Shown one piece after another: positions 1 to 7,747 of a stretch of DNA of 64,000 bases. The notes under the pieces are model-generated. The model had not been told where the DNA came from, did not search any database, and saw only the letters and a program-made list of their open reading frames with translations. Source of the stretch: Hydrogenophilales bacterium (GTDB taxonomy: Bacteria; Pseudomonadota; Gammaproteobacteria; Burkholderiales; Thiobacillaceae); NCBI GenBank assembly GCA_016719465.1, contig JADJYY010000003.1, positions 1 through 64,000 on the forward strand, read 5' to 3'. The position numbers were made by a program, and so were the translations under genes. Position 1 is the first letter of the stretch. The number at the start of each line of letters is the position of its first letter.

Positions 1-447
1 CGGATGGTTTTCCGGGATGTTCAGGGCGGTGAAGTTGTAGAAATCGGTTTCGATCTCCGGACCGTCCGCCACGGCGAAACCGATGGAGGCGAACAATTGC
101 TCGATCCGCGCCATGGTGCGCGTGACGGGATGCAGCCCGCCCATGCCCTCGCCGCGTCCCGGCAGGGTCACATCCAGGGATTCGGCGGCCAGTTGCTTCT
201 CCAGATCCGCGGCCTGGATGGCCTCGCGCCGGGCGCGCAACAAGGCTTCCACCTGGTCCTTGACCTGGTTGATGCGGGCACCGGTGGCCTTGCGCTCTTC
301 CGGCGGCAAGCCGCCCAGCCCTTTCATCAATGAGGGAATGGCACCGCTCTTGCCGATGAAGCGCGCCTTCACCTGATCCAGGATGGGGAGGCTTCCGGCG
401 GCGGCGAACTCCCGCTCGGCTTCCTTGAGAATTTCGTCGAGATTCAT
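1..447 (-). CDS. pheS: phenylalanyl-tRNA synthetase alpha subunit, N-terminal part (cut by window edge)
   Basis: Class II aminoacyl-tRNA synthetase alpha chain, which pairs with PheT to charge tRNA-Phe in the cytoplasm. The first 149 codons are present. They begin MNLDEILKEAE and give the N-terminal coiled-coil arm, followed by the start of the catalytic domain (HPVTRTMARIEQLFASIGF, then GPEIETDFYNF). The catalytic end lies beyond base 1. The gene follows rplT on the same strand, with a rho-independent terminator between them, as in the usual infC-rpmI-rplT-pheST block. pheT would be expected next, outside the window. Identification is by recognition of the family sequence and by context. Confidence 0.95.
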   Translation of the reverse strand, partial: MNLDEILKEAEREFAAAGSLPILDQVKARFIGKSGAIPSLMKGLGGLPPEERKATGARINQVKDQVEALLRARREAIQAADLEKQLAAESLDVTLPGRGEGMGGLHPVTRTMARIEQLFASIGFAVADGPEIETDFYNFTALNIPENHP

Positions 448-484
448 GGCTGAATCCGTTGATCAAAAAGAAAAAGCAGAAATG

Positions 485-511
485 AAAAAGGGAGGCCCTC
501 GCAGGCCTCCC
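485..511 (-). terminator. rho-independent terminator between rplT and pheS
   Basis: On the minus strand an 8-bp GC-rich stem (GGGAGGCC/GGCCTCCC) with a six-base loop is followed directly by TTTTT. It starts about 20 nt after the rplT stop and ends about 40 nt before pheS. It would end or attenuate transcripts coming from infC-rpmI-rplT. No leader peptide is evident. Confidence 0.8.
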
Positions 512-531
512 CCGGTGCGCGCTGGGACGAC

Positions 532-897
532 TTACGCTCCCAGGCTGGCCTTGGCCTGCTCGGCGATCTTGGCGAACGCGGGCTGGTCGAAGATGGCCAT
601 ATCGGACAGTACCTTGCGGTCGATTTCGATATTGGCTTTCTTCATGCCGTTCATGAACACGCTGTAGGTCATGCCCAAATCCAGCGCGCGCACGGCGGCG
701 TTGATACGGGCGATCCAGAGTTGACGGAACTGGCGCTTGCGCTGACGACGGTCACGGTAGGCATACTGCCCGGCCTTCATGACCGCTTCGTTGGCGATCC
801 GGAATACGTTCTTGCGGCGGCCACGGTAACCCTTGGCCGCGTCCAGCACCTTCTTGTGGCTGGCGTGAGCGGTAACACCACGTTTGACGCGAGGCAT
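532..897 (-). CDS. rplT: 50S ribosomal protein L20
   Basis: Large-subunit ribosomal protein that binds 23S rRNA and is needed early in 50S assembly. The 121-residue product starts MPRVKRGVTAHASHKKVL, has the very basic N-terminal extension (KGYRGRRKNVFRIA) and the globular C-terminal half (LWIARINAAVRALDLGMTYS) typical of the family. It lies 15 nt downstream of rpmI in the same operon. In other bacteria L20 represses its own operon by binding the mRNA. No specific L20-binding pseudoknot was worked out here. Confidence 0.97.
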   Translation of the reverse strand: MPRVKRGVTAHASHKKVLDAAKGYRGRRKNVFRIANEAVMKAGQYAYRDRRQRKRQFRQLWIARINAAVRALDLGMTYSVFMNGMKKANIEIDRKVLSDMAIFDQPAFAKIAEQAKASLGA

Positions 898-912
898 GTG
901 CGGTCTCCTTTC

Positions 913-1110
913 TTAGGCGTAGGGCATCATGTCACGCACGTGACCGACGTCGGCAGGATTCACATCGGACATCCCGCGCAGGTGGCGCTTGCGCTTGGTG
1001 GTCTTCTTGGTGAGGATGTGGCGCATGTAGGCGGAGGACCGCTTGATGCTGCCGCTGCCTCGCACGCGGAAGCGCTTGGCGGCTCCGCTCTTGGTCTTCA
1101 TCTTGGGCAT
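913..1110 (-). CDS. rpmI: 50S ribosomal protein L35
   Basis: Small basic large-subunit protein of 65 residues, the usual size for L35. It starts MPKMKTKSGAAKRFRVRG and contains KRSSAYMRHILTKKTTKRK. An open frame continues further upstream, but this ATG begins the conserved L35 sequence, so the longer start is rejected. It lies between infC and rplT with short gaps, the standard co-transcribed trio. Confidence 0.97.
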   Translation of the reverse strand: MPKMKTKSGAAKRFRVRGSGSIKRSSAYMRHILTKKTTKRKRHLRGMSDVNPADVGHVRDMMPYA

Positions 1111-1229
1111 ATTGGCTCCAATTCTTCGATGCCGCCTGGCGGCCCCCACCGGGAGCGCTTGAACAGCCATACGGCACTTGTCGGCGCGGATATTTTCGAG
1201 GCCCGCGCCCACCTCGTAAAAACAGAGGG

Positions 1230-1751
1230 TTACTTCTTTTTCTTCGGGCTGAGCACCATGATCATCTGGCGCCCTTCCAGCTTGGGAAACTGCTCGACCA
1301 CGCCCAGTTCGGCCAGGTCGCCTTCCACTCGCTTGAGCAATTCAAGACCGAACTCCTGGTGGGCCATTTCCCGGCCCCGGAAACGCAAGGTCACCTTGGC
1401 CTTGTCGCCCTCGCCGAGGAATCGAACCAGATTGCGCAACTTCACCTGGTAGTCGTTTTCGTCGGTGCCGGGCCGGAATTTCACTTCCTTGACCTGGATC
1501 TGTTTCTGCTTGAGCTTGGTCTCGTGCTGCTTCTTGCTCTCCTGATACTTGAACTTGCCGTAATCCATGATCCGGCAAACAGGAGGCTGGGCCTGGGGCG
1601 CGATTTCCACCAGATCCAGCTCGGCCTCCTCGGCCTTGGCCAACGCTTCACGCAGACTGACGATACCCAGCTGCTCACTTTCCACACCCACCAGTCGGAT
1701 CGGCGACACATCGATTTCGCCATTGATCCGGGGTTCCTTGTCCTGTGCTAT
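1230..1751 (-). CDS. infC: translation initiation factor IF-3 with AUA start
   Basis: IF-3 binds the 30S subunit, prevents 50S joining and proofreads the start codon. The conserved N-terminus (IAQDKEPRINGEIDVSP) begins at an ATA codon at 1751-1749. An AAGGGG ribosome-binding site lies six bases upstream, and no ATG, GTG or TTG is in frame between that site and the conserved residues. A GTG at 1709 would remove 14 conserved residues. The AUA start gives 173 residues, the normal IF-3 length, ending GRQMIMVLSPKKKK. Rare AUU/AUC/AUA starts are known for infC and let IF-3 reduce its own synthesis. The gene begins just after the thrS terminator hairpin. Confidence 0.93.
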   Translation of the reverse strand: MAQDKEPRINGEIDVSPIRLVGVESEQLGIVSLREALAKAEEAELDLVEIAPQAQPPVCRIMDYGKFKYQESKKQHETKLKQKQIQVKEVKFRPGTDENDYQVKLRNLVRFLGEGDKAKVTLRFRGREMAHQEFGLELLKRVEGDLAELGVVEQFPKLEGRQMIMVLSPKKKK

Positions 1752-1764
1752 CTCAAGCCCCTTG

Positions 1765-1800
1765 AAAAAACGAGGAGCCGATCAGTTGCATCGGCTCCTC
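1765..1800 (-). terminator. rho-independent terminator after thrS
   Basis: A perfect 11-bp stem (GAGGAGCCGAT/ATCGGCTCCTC) with a seven-base loop is followed by G and six T on the minus strand. It begins 8 nt after the thrS stop and its T-run ends about 8 nt before the infC ribosome-binding site. infC therefore depends either on read-through or on a promoter inside thrS. Confidence 0.88.
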
Positions 1801-1807
1801 AGGTTGT

Positions 1808-3703
1808 TCACTCACCCGCTTGCAGCTTGGCCACGAAGGCTTGCAAGTCCATCTGGCCCAGATCCTCTCCACCGCGCTTGCGGATTGCCAGCTTGCCTTC
1901 CTGGCGTTCCTTGTCGCCGACGACGATCTGAAACGGCACACGCTGCATGGAGTGCTCGCGGATTTTATAGGTAATCTTTTCGTTCCTCAAGTCGGAAACA
2001 ACCCGGAAGCCTTGTTTTCTAAGGGCTTGCGTCACTTCCGCCGCGTATTCCGCCTGGGCATCGGTGATATTCATGACCACCGCCTGCACCGGCGCCAGCC
2101 AGGTGGGGAAGTTGCCGGCGTAGTGCTCGATGAGAATGCCGATGAAGCGCTCCATGGAGCCCAGGATGGCCCGGTGCAGCATGACCGGCGCCTTGCGGGT
2201 GTTGTCCTCATCCACGAACTCGGCGCCCAGGCGCACCGGCAGGTTGAAGTCGAGCTGGATGGTGCCCACCTGCCACAGGCGGCCCAGGGAGTCCTTCAGG
2301 GTGAACTCGATCTTGGGGCCGTAGAAGGCCCCCTCGCCGGGCTGCAGGTCGTATTTCAGGCCGTTCTGGTCCAGGGCCGCCGCCAGGCCGGCTTCCGCCT
2401 TGTCCCAGCTTTCGTCGGAACCCACCCGCTTGTCCGGGCGGGTGGACAGCTTCACCAGCACGTCGTTGAAGCCGAAGTCCGCGTAGACGCCCTGGAGCAT
2501 CTTGATGAAATCCGACACCTCGCCCTGGATCTGCGCCTCGGTGCAGAAAATGTGGGCATCGTCCTGGGTGAAGGCGCGCACCCGCATGAGGCCGTGCAGC
2601 GCGCCGGAAGGCTCGTTGCGGTGGCAGGAGCCGAATTCCGCCAGACGCATGGGCAGGTCCCGGTAGGAACGCAGGCCGTTGTTGAAGATCTGCACATGGC
2701 CCGGACAGTTCATGGGCTTCACCGCGTAATCCCGGTTCTCGGAGGCGGTGACGAACATGTTCTCGCGGTAATTTTCCCAGTGGCCGGATTTCTCCCACAG
2801 GGAGTGGTCCATGATGGTGGGCGTTTTGACTTCCAGGTAGCCGTGATCGATGAACTTGCGGCGCATGTACTGTTCGATTTCCTGCCACAGCACCCAGCCG
2901 TGGGGGTGCCAGAACACCATGCCCGGCGACTCTTCCTGCAGGTGGAACAGATTGAGCTGCTTGCCCAGGCGGCGGTGGTCCCGCTTCTCCGCCTCTTCCA
3001 GGCGATGCAGGTAGGCGGCCAGGTCGTCCTTGTTGGCCCAGGCGGTACCGTAGATCCGCTGCAGCATCTCGTTCCTGGAGTCGCCGCGCCAATAGGCCCC
3101 GGCCAGCTTCATCAGCTTGAAGGCCTTGAGCTTGCCGGTGGAAGGCACGTGGGGGCCCCGGCACAGATCGACGAAATCGCCCTCGCGGTACAGGGAAATG
3201 GCCTGCCCGGCGGGGATGGCGGCGATCAGTTCCGCCTTGTAGTGCTCGCCGATGGACTTGAAGAAGGCCACCGCCTGGTCCCGGTCCCATTCCTCGCGGG
3301 ACACCGGGATGTCCTTCCTGGCCAGTTCCGCCATGCGCTTCTCGATGGCCGCCAGGTCTTCCGGGGTGAAGGGCCGCTTGTAGGAGAAGTCGTAGTAGAA
3401 GCCGTCCTCGATGACCGGGCCGATGGTCACCTGGGCATCCGGGAACAGTTCCTTCACCGCGTAAGCCAGCAGGTGGGCGGTGGAATGGCGGATCAGGTCC
3501 ACGCCTTCGGCATCCCTGTCGGTGACGATGGCCAGATTCACATCCCGGTCGATACGGAACGAGGTATCCACCAGTTGGCCATCCACCTTGCCGGCCAGGG
3601 CCGCGCGCGCCAGGCCCGCGCCGATGCCGGCGGCGACCTCGGCCACGGTGACGGGATGATCGAAACTCCGTTCGGAGCCATCGGGCAGACGAATGACCGG
3701 CAT
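1808..3703 (-). CDS. thrS: threonyl-tRNA synthetase
   Basis: Class II synthetase that charges tRNA-Thr and edits mischarged Ser-tRNA. The 631-residue product has the N-terminal TGS domain (residues 1 to about 62), the editing domain with HSTAH at 73-77 and CRGPHVPSTGKL, then the catalytic core and the anticodon-binding C-terminus (LRNEKITYKIREHSMQRVP). The chosen ATG at 3703 begins MPVIRLPDGSERSF. The open frame running further upstream crosses the tRNA-Val gene and is rejected. It heads the thrS-infC-rpmI-rplT-pheS block. Confidence 0.97.
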   Translation of the reverse strand: MPVIRLPDGSERSFDHPVTVAEVAAGIGAGLARAALAGKVDGQLVDTSFRIDRDVNLAIVTDRDAEGVDLIRHSTAHLLAYAVKELFPDAQVTIGPVIEDGFYYDFSYKRPFTPEDLAAIEKRMAELARKDIPVSREEWDRDQAVAFFKSIGEHYKAELIAAIPAGQAISLYREGDFVDLCRGPHVPSTGKLKAFKLMKLAGAYWRGDSRNEMLQRIYGTAWANKDDLAAYLHRLEEAEKRDHRRLGKQLNLFHLQEESPGMVFWHPHGWVLWQEIEQYMRRKFIDHGYLEVKTPTIMDHSLWEKSGHWENYRENMFVTASENRDYAVKPMNCPGHVQIFNNGLRSYRDLPMRLAEFGSCHRNEPSGALHGLMRVRAFTQDDAHIFCTEAQIQGEVSDFIKMLQGVYADFGFNDVLVKLSTRPDKRVGSDESWDKAEAGLAAALDQNGLKYDLQPGEGAFYGPKIEFTLKDSLGRLWQVGTIQLDFNLPVRLGAEFVDEDNTRKAPVMLHRAILGSMERFIGILIEHYAGNFPTWLAPVQAVVMNITDAQAEYAAEVTQALRKQGFRVVSDLRNEKITYKIREHSMQRVPFQIVVGDKERQEGKLAIRKRGGEDLGQMDLQAFVAKLQAGE

Positions 3704-3714
3704 GGGAACCCTCG

Positions 3715-3745
3715 AAAACAACAAAAGCCTCGTCTGAGGCTTTTG
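3715..3745 (-). terminator. terminator downstream of tRNA-Val
   Basis: A 10-bp stem (CAAAAGCCTC/GAGGCTTTTG) with a four-base loop is followed on the minus strand by TTGTTTT. It starts 10 nt past the tRNA 3' end and stops 12 nt before thrS, so it separates the tRNA transcript from thrS. The T-run is interrupted, so termination may be partial. Confidence 0.65.
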
Positions 3746-3754
3746 GATTGAAGC

Positions 3755-3831
3755 TGGTAGGCGCGATTGGACTCGAACCAACGACCCCCACCATGTCAAG
3801 GTGGTGCTCTAACCAGCTGAGCTACGCGCCT
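3755..3831 (-). tRNA. tRNA-Val (anticodon GAC), CCA encoded
   Basis: The 77-nt minus-strand sequence folds as a tRNA. The acceptor stem is AGGCGCG/CGCGCCT, the D-arm is GTAGCTCAGCTGGTTAGAGC, the anticodon arm is CCACC-TTGACAT-GGTGG with anticodon GAC, and the T-arm contains GGTTCGAGTCC. ACCA follows the acceptor stem, so CCA is encoded. It reads the Val codons GTC and GTT and closely matches the enterobacterial tRNA-Val(GAC). Confidence 0.95.
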
Positions 3832-3942
3832 AAGGTCGGGGCGCATTCTATCCAAGCCCTTCGCCGAGGGCAACGTGGAATTCTCCTTGTCGACGCTCCA
3901 CGCGGATAAAATCACGCCGATTACAAGACCAGGCAAAACAAC

Positions 3943-6022
3943 ATGCCCCGCAAGATCCTCGTCACCTCCGCCCTGCCCTACGCCAACGGCAGCATCCACC
4001 TGGGCCACCTGGTGGAATACATCCAGACCGATATCTGGGTGCGCTTCCAGAACATGCGCGGCCATTCCTGCCTTTACTGTTGCGCCGACGATACCCACGG
4101 TACCCCCATCATGCTGCGCGCGGAGAAGGAGGGCATCACGCCGGAGCAGCTCATCGACCGGGTCTGGCACGAGCACAAGCGGGATTTCGACGGTTTCCAC
4201 ATCCAGTTCGACAACTACTACTCCACCAACAGCGCGGAGACCCGCCATTACGCCGACACCATCTACACCCGCCTGCGCGACGCCGGGCTGATCGAGGTGC
4301 GGGCCATCGAGCAGTTCTACGACCCGGTCAAGGCCATGTTCCTGCCGGACCGCTTCATCAAGGGCGAATGCCCGAAGTGCCACGCCAAGGACCAGTACGG
4401 CGATTCCTGCGAGTCCTGCGGCGCCGCCTACCAGCCCACGGACCTGATCGATCCCTACTCCGCCGTCTCCGGCGCCGCGCCGGTCCGGAAGCAGTCGGAC
4501 CATTACTTCTTCAAGCTGTCCGATCCCCGTTGCGCCGATTTCCTGAAGGGCTGGATCGTGCCGCCCCAGGTCCAGGCCGAGGCCGCGAACAAGCTCAACG
4601 AGTGGCTCTCGGGCGGCCTGTCCGACTGGGACATCTCCCGCGATGCGCCCTACTTCGGCTTCGAGATTCCCGACGAGAATGGCAACCCCACGGGCAAGTA
4701 CTACTACGTCTGGCTGGACGCCCCCATCGGCTACATGGGCAGCTTCCGCAACTACTGCGACCGGCACGGGCTGAATTTCGACGACTACTGGAAGCCGGAT
4801 TCCGAGGCCGAGGTCTACCACTTCATCGGCAAGGACATCCTCTACTTCCACGCCCTGTTCTGGCCCGCCGACTGCACCACGCCGGCTTCCGCACGCCCAC
4901 CGGCGTGTTCTGCCACGGCTTCCTGACGGTGAACGGCTCCAAGATGTCCAAGAGCCGGGGCACCTTCATCACCGCCGAGAGCTATCTGAACCACCTGGAT
5001 CCGGAATGGTTGCGCTACTACTACGCCGCCAAGTTGAACGGGACGATGGAGGACATCGACCTCAACCTGGAGGATTTCGCCGCCCGGGTGAACGCCGACC
5101 TGGTGGGCAAGTACGTGAATATCGCCAGCCGTTGCGCCGGGTTCATCAGCAAGCGCTTCGAAGGCAACTGCTACCGCTCGCTGGCGAGTTCTATCTGAGT
5201 CGTGACGGCGAAGTCGAGCGTGCCTACCAGAAGGACGAAATCGCCCAGAGTTACGAAGCGCGCGATTTCGGTCGCGCCCTGCGCGAGATCATGCGCTTGG
5301 CCGACCTAACCAACCAATACATCGCCGAGAAGAAGCCCTGGGAGATGGCCAAGCAGGAAGGCCGGGAAGCGGAACTGCATCGGGCCTGCTCCACCGCCCT
5401 CACCCTGTTCCGGGATTTGACCCTGTACCTGAAACCCGATCTTGCTGAAGGTCGCGGAACAGGTGAAGCCAAGATTCCCGCCTTGGCCTGCGATCTCTGG
5501 GCGCCACTGCCCAATGGTGTCAAGCGCATCCAACACTACCAGCACCTCATGACCCGGGTCGACCCCAAGAAAATCGAAGCCATGGTGGACGAGAACAAAC
5601 AGAACTTGGCCCCCACCCCCGAGCCCGCGCCGGTCAAGCACGCCCAACACCAGCAGGCCGAGGCCAAGGCGGAGACCGTGTCTTCACCCTCGGAGCCCTT
5701 CATCGGGATCGACGATTTCGCCAGGGTGGATTTGCGCGTGGCCCGCATCGCCAACGCGGAGCACGTGGAAGGCGCGGAAAAGCTGCTAAGGCTGACCCTG
5801 GATATCGGCACGGAAACCCGCACCGTGTTCGCCGGCATCAAATCGGCCTATGCCCCGGAGAGCCTGGTGGGCCGGCTCACCGTCATGGTGGCGAACCTGG
5901 CGCCGCGCAAGATGAAATTCGGCTTGAGCGAGGGCATGGTCCTGGCCGCCAGCGACGAGCGCGGCGGCCCCTTCCTGCTTTCCCCCGACAGCGGTGCCCA
6001 GCCCGGCATGCGCATCAAGTAA
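3943..6022 (+). pseudogene. metG: methionyl-tRNA synthetase, reading frame broken by two 1-nt shifts
   Basis: Class I synthetase that charges tRNA-Met. The first frame has the HLGH signature (residues 19-22) and the CPKC/CESC zinc knuckle. At about 4871 it must shift back one base to continue through KMSKS (GSKMSKSRGT). At about 5169 it must shift again to reach the anticodon-binding domain and the C-terminal EMAP-II-like tRNA-binding domain (SEPFIGIDDFARVDLRVARI). Adding one base at each place restores about 693 residues, a normal MetG length. Both sites read as a collapsed CC before TG (gaC[C]TG and aaC[C]TG). MetG is essential and no other copy is seen, so sequence error is more likely than real loss. 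Confidence 0.9.
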
Positions 6023-6045
6023 GGAGTGACTCTAGGAGAAACACC

Positions 6046-6525
6046 ATGAACGACCAGCAATGCTTCATTCTCGGCTCGGTGCTCGGCAAGGATCTGACTG
6101 GCGACGAATGCGCCATGTTCAAGGATCTCGGCGAAATCCGCGATCTCAAGGATGGCGAGGTTCTCATCGAGGAAGGCAAGGTGGACAACCGCCTGCACCT
6201 GGTCATTGACGGCAACGTGGCCGTCACCCGCAAGACCACGGGTGAGGACTGGGTGGTGCTGCACATCCTGCGCAAAGGAGAACTGGCCGGCGAACTCGGC
6301 TTCATCGACGGCCAGGAGCACTCCGCCACCCTGCGCGCCATCGGCCCCGCCCGGGTATTCAGCCTGGAACGCAACCGCTTCGAGTCCCTGCTGGAAAGCA
6401 ACCCCCTGCTGGTCTACCGGGTCATGCGCGCCATCATCCGGGGCGTGCACAACACCCTGCGCCGCATGAACGTGCAACAGATGGAGATGACCAACTACAT
6501 CACCCGCCAGCACGGCCGTTATTGA
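6046..6525 (+). CDS. cyclic nucleotide-binding domain protein
   Basis: The 159-residue protein is almost entirely one Crp-type cNMP-binding beta-roll. It has VLIEEGKVDNRLHLVIDGNV in the first half and the phosphate-binding-cassette-like GELAGELGFIDGQEHSATLR. A helix follows (RVMRAIIRGVHNTLRRMN), but there is no DNA-binding HTH, so it is a stand-alone sensor and not a Crp regulator. The ligand is unknown. Its TGA overlaps the acyP ATG by one base, so the two are probably translated together. Confidence 0.75.
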   Translation: MNDQQCFILGSVLGKDLTGDECAMFKDLGEIRDLKDGEVLIEEGKVDNRLHLVIDGNVAVTRKTTGEDWVVLHILRKGELAGELGFIDGQEHSATLRAIGPARVFSLERNRFESLLESNPLLVYRVMRAIIRGVHNTLRRMNVQQMEMTNYITRQHGRY

Positions 6526-6809
6526 TGCCGCTTGCAATCGTCACCCGCCATCTGATCATCAGCGGCCTGGTTCAGGGTGTCTGGTACCGGGAATCCCTGC
6601 GCGAGGCGGCTGATGCACAGGGGGTGACGGGCTGGGTGCGCAACCGTCTCGATGGCTCGGTGGAGGCCATGGTCCAGGGCGAGGCGGACCGGGTCGACGC
6701 CTTGATCGACTGGTGCCGGCGGGGTCCGCCCCAGGCGCGGGTCGAGGGCGTCGAGATCGAGGACGGGGAAGGTCGCTACGATCGTTTCGAGAAGCGGCCC
6801 ACAGCCTGA
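6525..6809 (+). CDS. acyP: acylphosphatase
   Basis: Small (94 residues) enzyme that hydrolyses acyl phosphates. The signature GLVQGVWYRESLREAA carries the phosphate-binding loop and the catalytic Arg, and GWVRNRLDGSVEAMVQG carries the catalytic Asn. The ATG at 6525 shares its A with the upstream TGA. A TTG one codon earlier is possible but has no advantage. The size and both motifs fit the family. Confidence 0.92.
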   Translation: MPLAIVTRHLIISGLVQGVWYRESLREAADAQGVTGWVRNRLDGSVEAMVQGEADRVDALIDWCRRGPPQARVEGVEIEDGEGRYDRFEKRPTA

Positions 6810-6907
6810 CCCCGACCTATTGGCCCCATTCCCGACAAAACAACTCCGCCTTTACAGCCGCTCCCGCCCTCCCTATCCTGACCGACCCAGCAAGCGTTCC
6901 AACTTTC

Positions 6908-7747
6908 ATGTCCATCACCATCAAAACCCCCAGCGAAATCGAGAAAATGCGGATCGCCGGCCGCCTGGCATCCGAGGTGCTGGACTACATCACCCCCTTC
7001 GTGAAACCCGGCGTCACCACCGGCGAACTGGACAGGCTCTGCCACGACTACCAGGTGAACGCGCAGGGCTGCATTCCGGCGCCGCTGAACTACGCCCCGC
7101 CCGGCCACGCCCCCTATCCCAAGTCCATCTGCACCTCGGTCAACCATCAGGTCTGCCACGGCGTGCCGGGCGAGAAAAAGCTCAAGAACGGCGACGTGGT
7201 GAACCTGGACATTACCGTCATCAAGGACGGCTGGCACGGCGACACCTCGCGCATGTTCTACGTGGGCGAACCCTCCATCCAGGCCCGGCGTCTCACGGAA
7301 ATCACCTACGAGTGCATGTGGAAGGGCATCGTCGTGGTGCGGGCCGGGGCGAAGCTGGGAGACATCGGCGCGGCCATCCAGAAACACGCCGAGGGCAACG
7401 GCTATTCGGTGGTGCGGGAATTCTGCGGCCACGGCATCGGCCGCGAGTTCCACGAGGAGCCCCAGGTGCTGCACTACGGCAAGGCCGACACCGGACCGGT
7501 ATTGCAGGCGGGCATGATCTTCACCATCGAGCCCATGATCAACGCCGGCAAGCGCGACATCCGCATGCTGGGCGACGGCTGGACCGTGGTCACCAAGGAT
7601 CATTCCCTGTCCGCCCAGTGGGAACACACCGTGCTGGTCACCGAGTCCGGCTTCGAGGTGTTGACCCTGTCCGAGGGGTCGCCCGCGATACCCGCGTTCG
7701 TCACTCCACGCCCCCGGGAATTCGCAGGCTTGAACCGGGCGGCATGA
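6908..7747 (+). CDS. map: methionine aminopeptidase, type I
   Basis: Removes the initiator Met from nascent proteins. The 279-residue product has the pita-bread-fold metal ligands in order: NLDITV and GWHGDTSRMF (two Asp), CGHGIGREFHEEP (His), FTIEPM (Glu) and QWEHTVLVTESG (Glu). Its C-terminal tail is slightly longer than usual (to GLNRAA). The ATG at 6908 begins MSITIKTPSEIEKMRIAG; the open frame further upstream is discarded because conservation starts here. The stop overlaps the glnD start as ATGA. Confidence 0.95.
   Translation: MSITIKTPSEIEKMRIAGRLASEVLDYITPFVKPGVTTGELDRLCHDYQVNAQGCIPAPLNYAPPGHAPYPKSICTSVNHQVCHGVPGEKKLKNGDVVNLDITVIKDGWHGDTSRMFYVGEPSIQARRLTEITYECMWKGIVVVRAGAKLGDIGAAIQKHAEGNGYSVVREFCGHGIGREFHEEPQVLHYGKADTGPVLQAGMIFTIEPMINAGKRDIRMLGDGWTVVTKDHSLSAQWEHTVLVTESGFEVLTLSEGSPAIPAFVTPRPREFAGLNRAA

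Noticed and set aside
1753..1941. Short frame across the thrS terminator as a leader peptide for infC
   Set aside because: It lies mostly inside the thrS coding sequence in another frame and shows no regulatory codon run.
4860..5180. Programmed frameshifting in metG
   Set aside because: No slippery heptamer or following stem at either site, and MetG is not known to need frameshifting; a missing C explains both.
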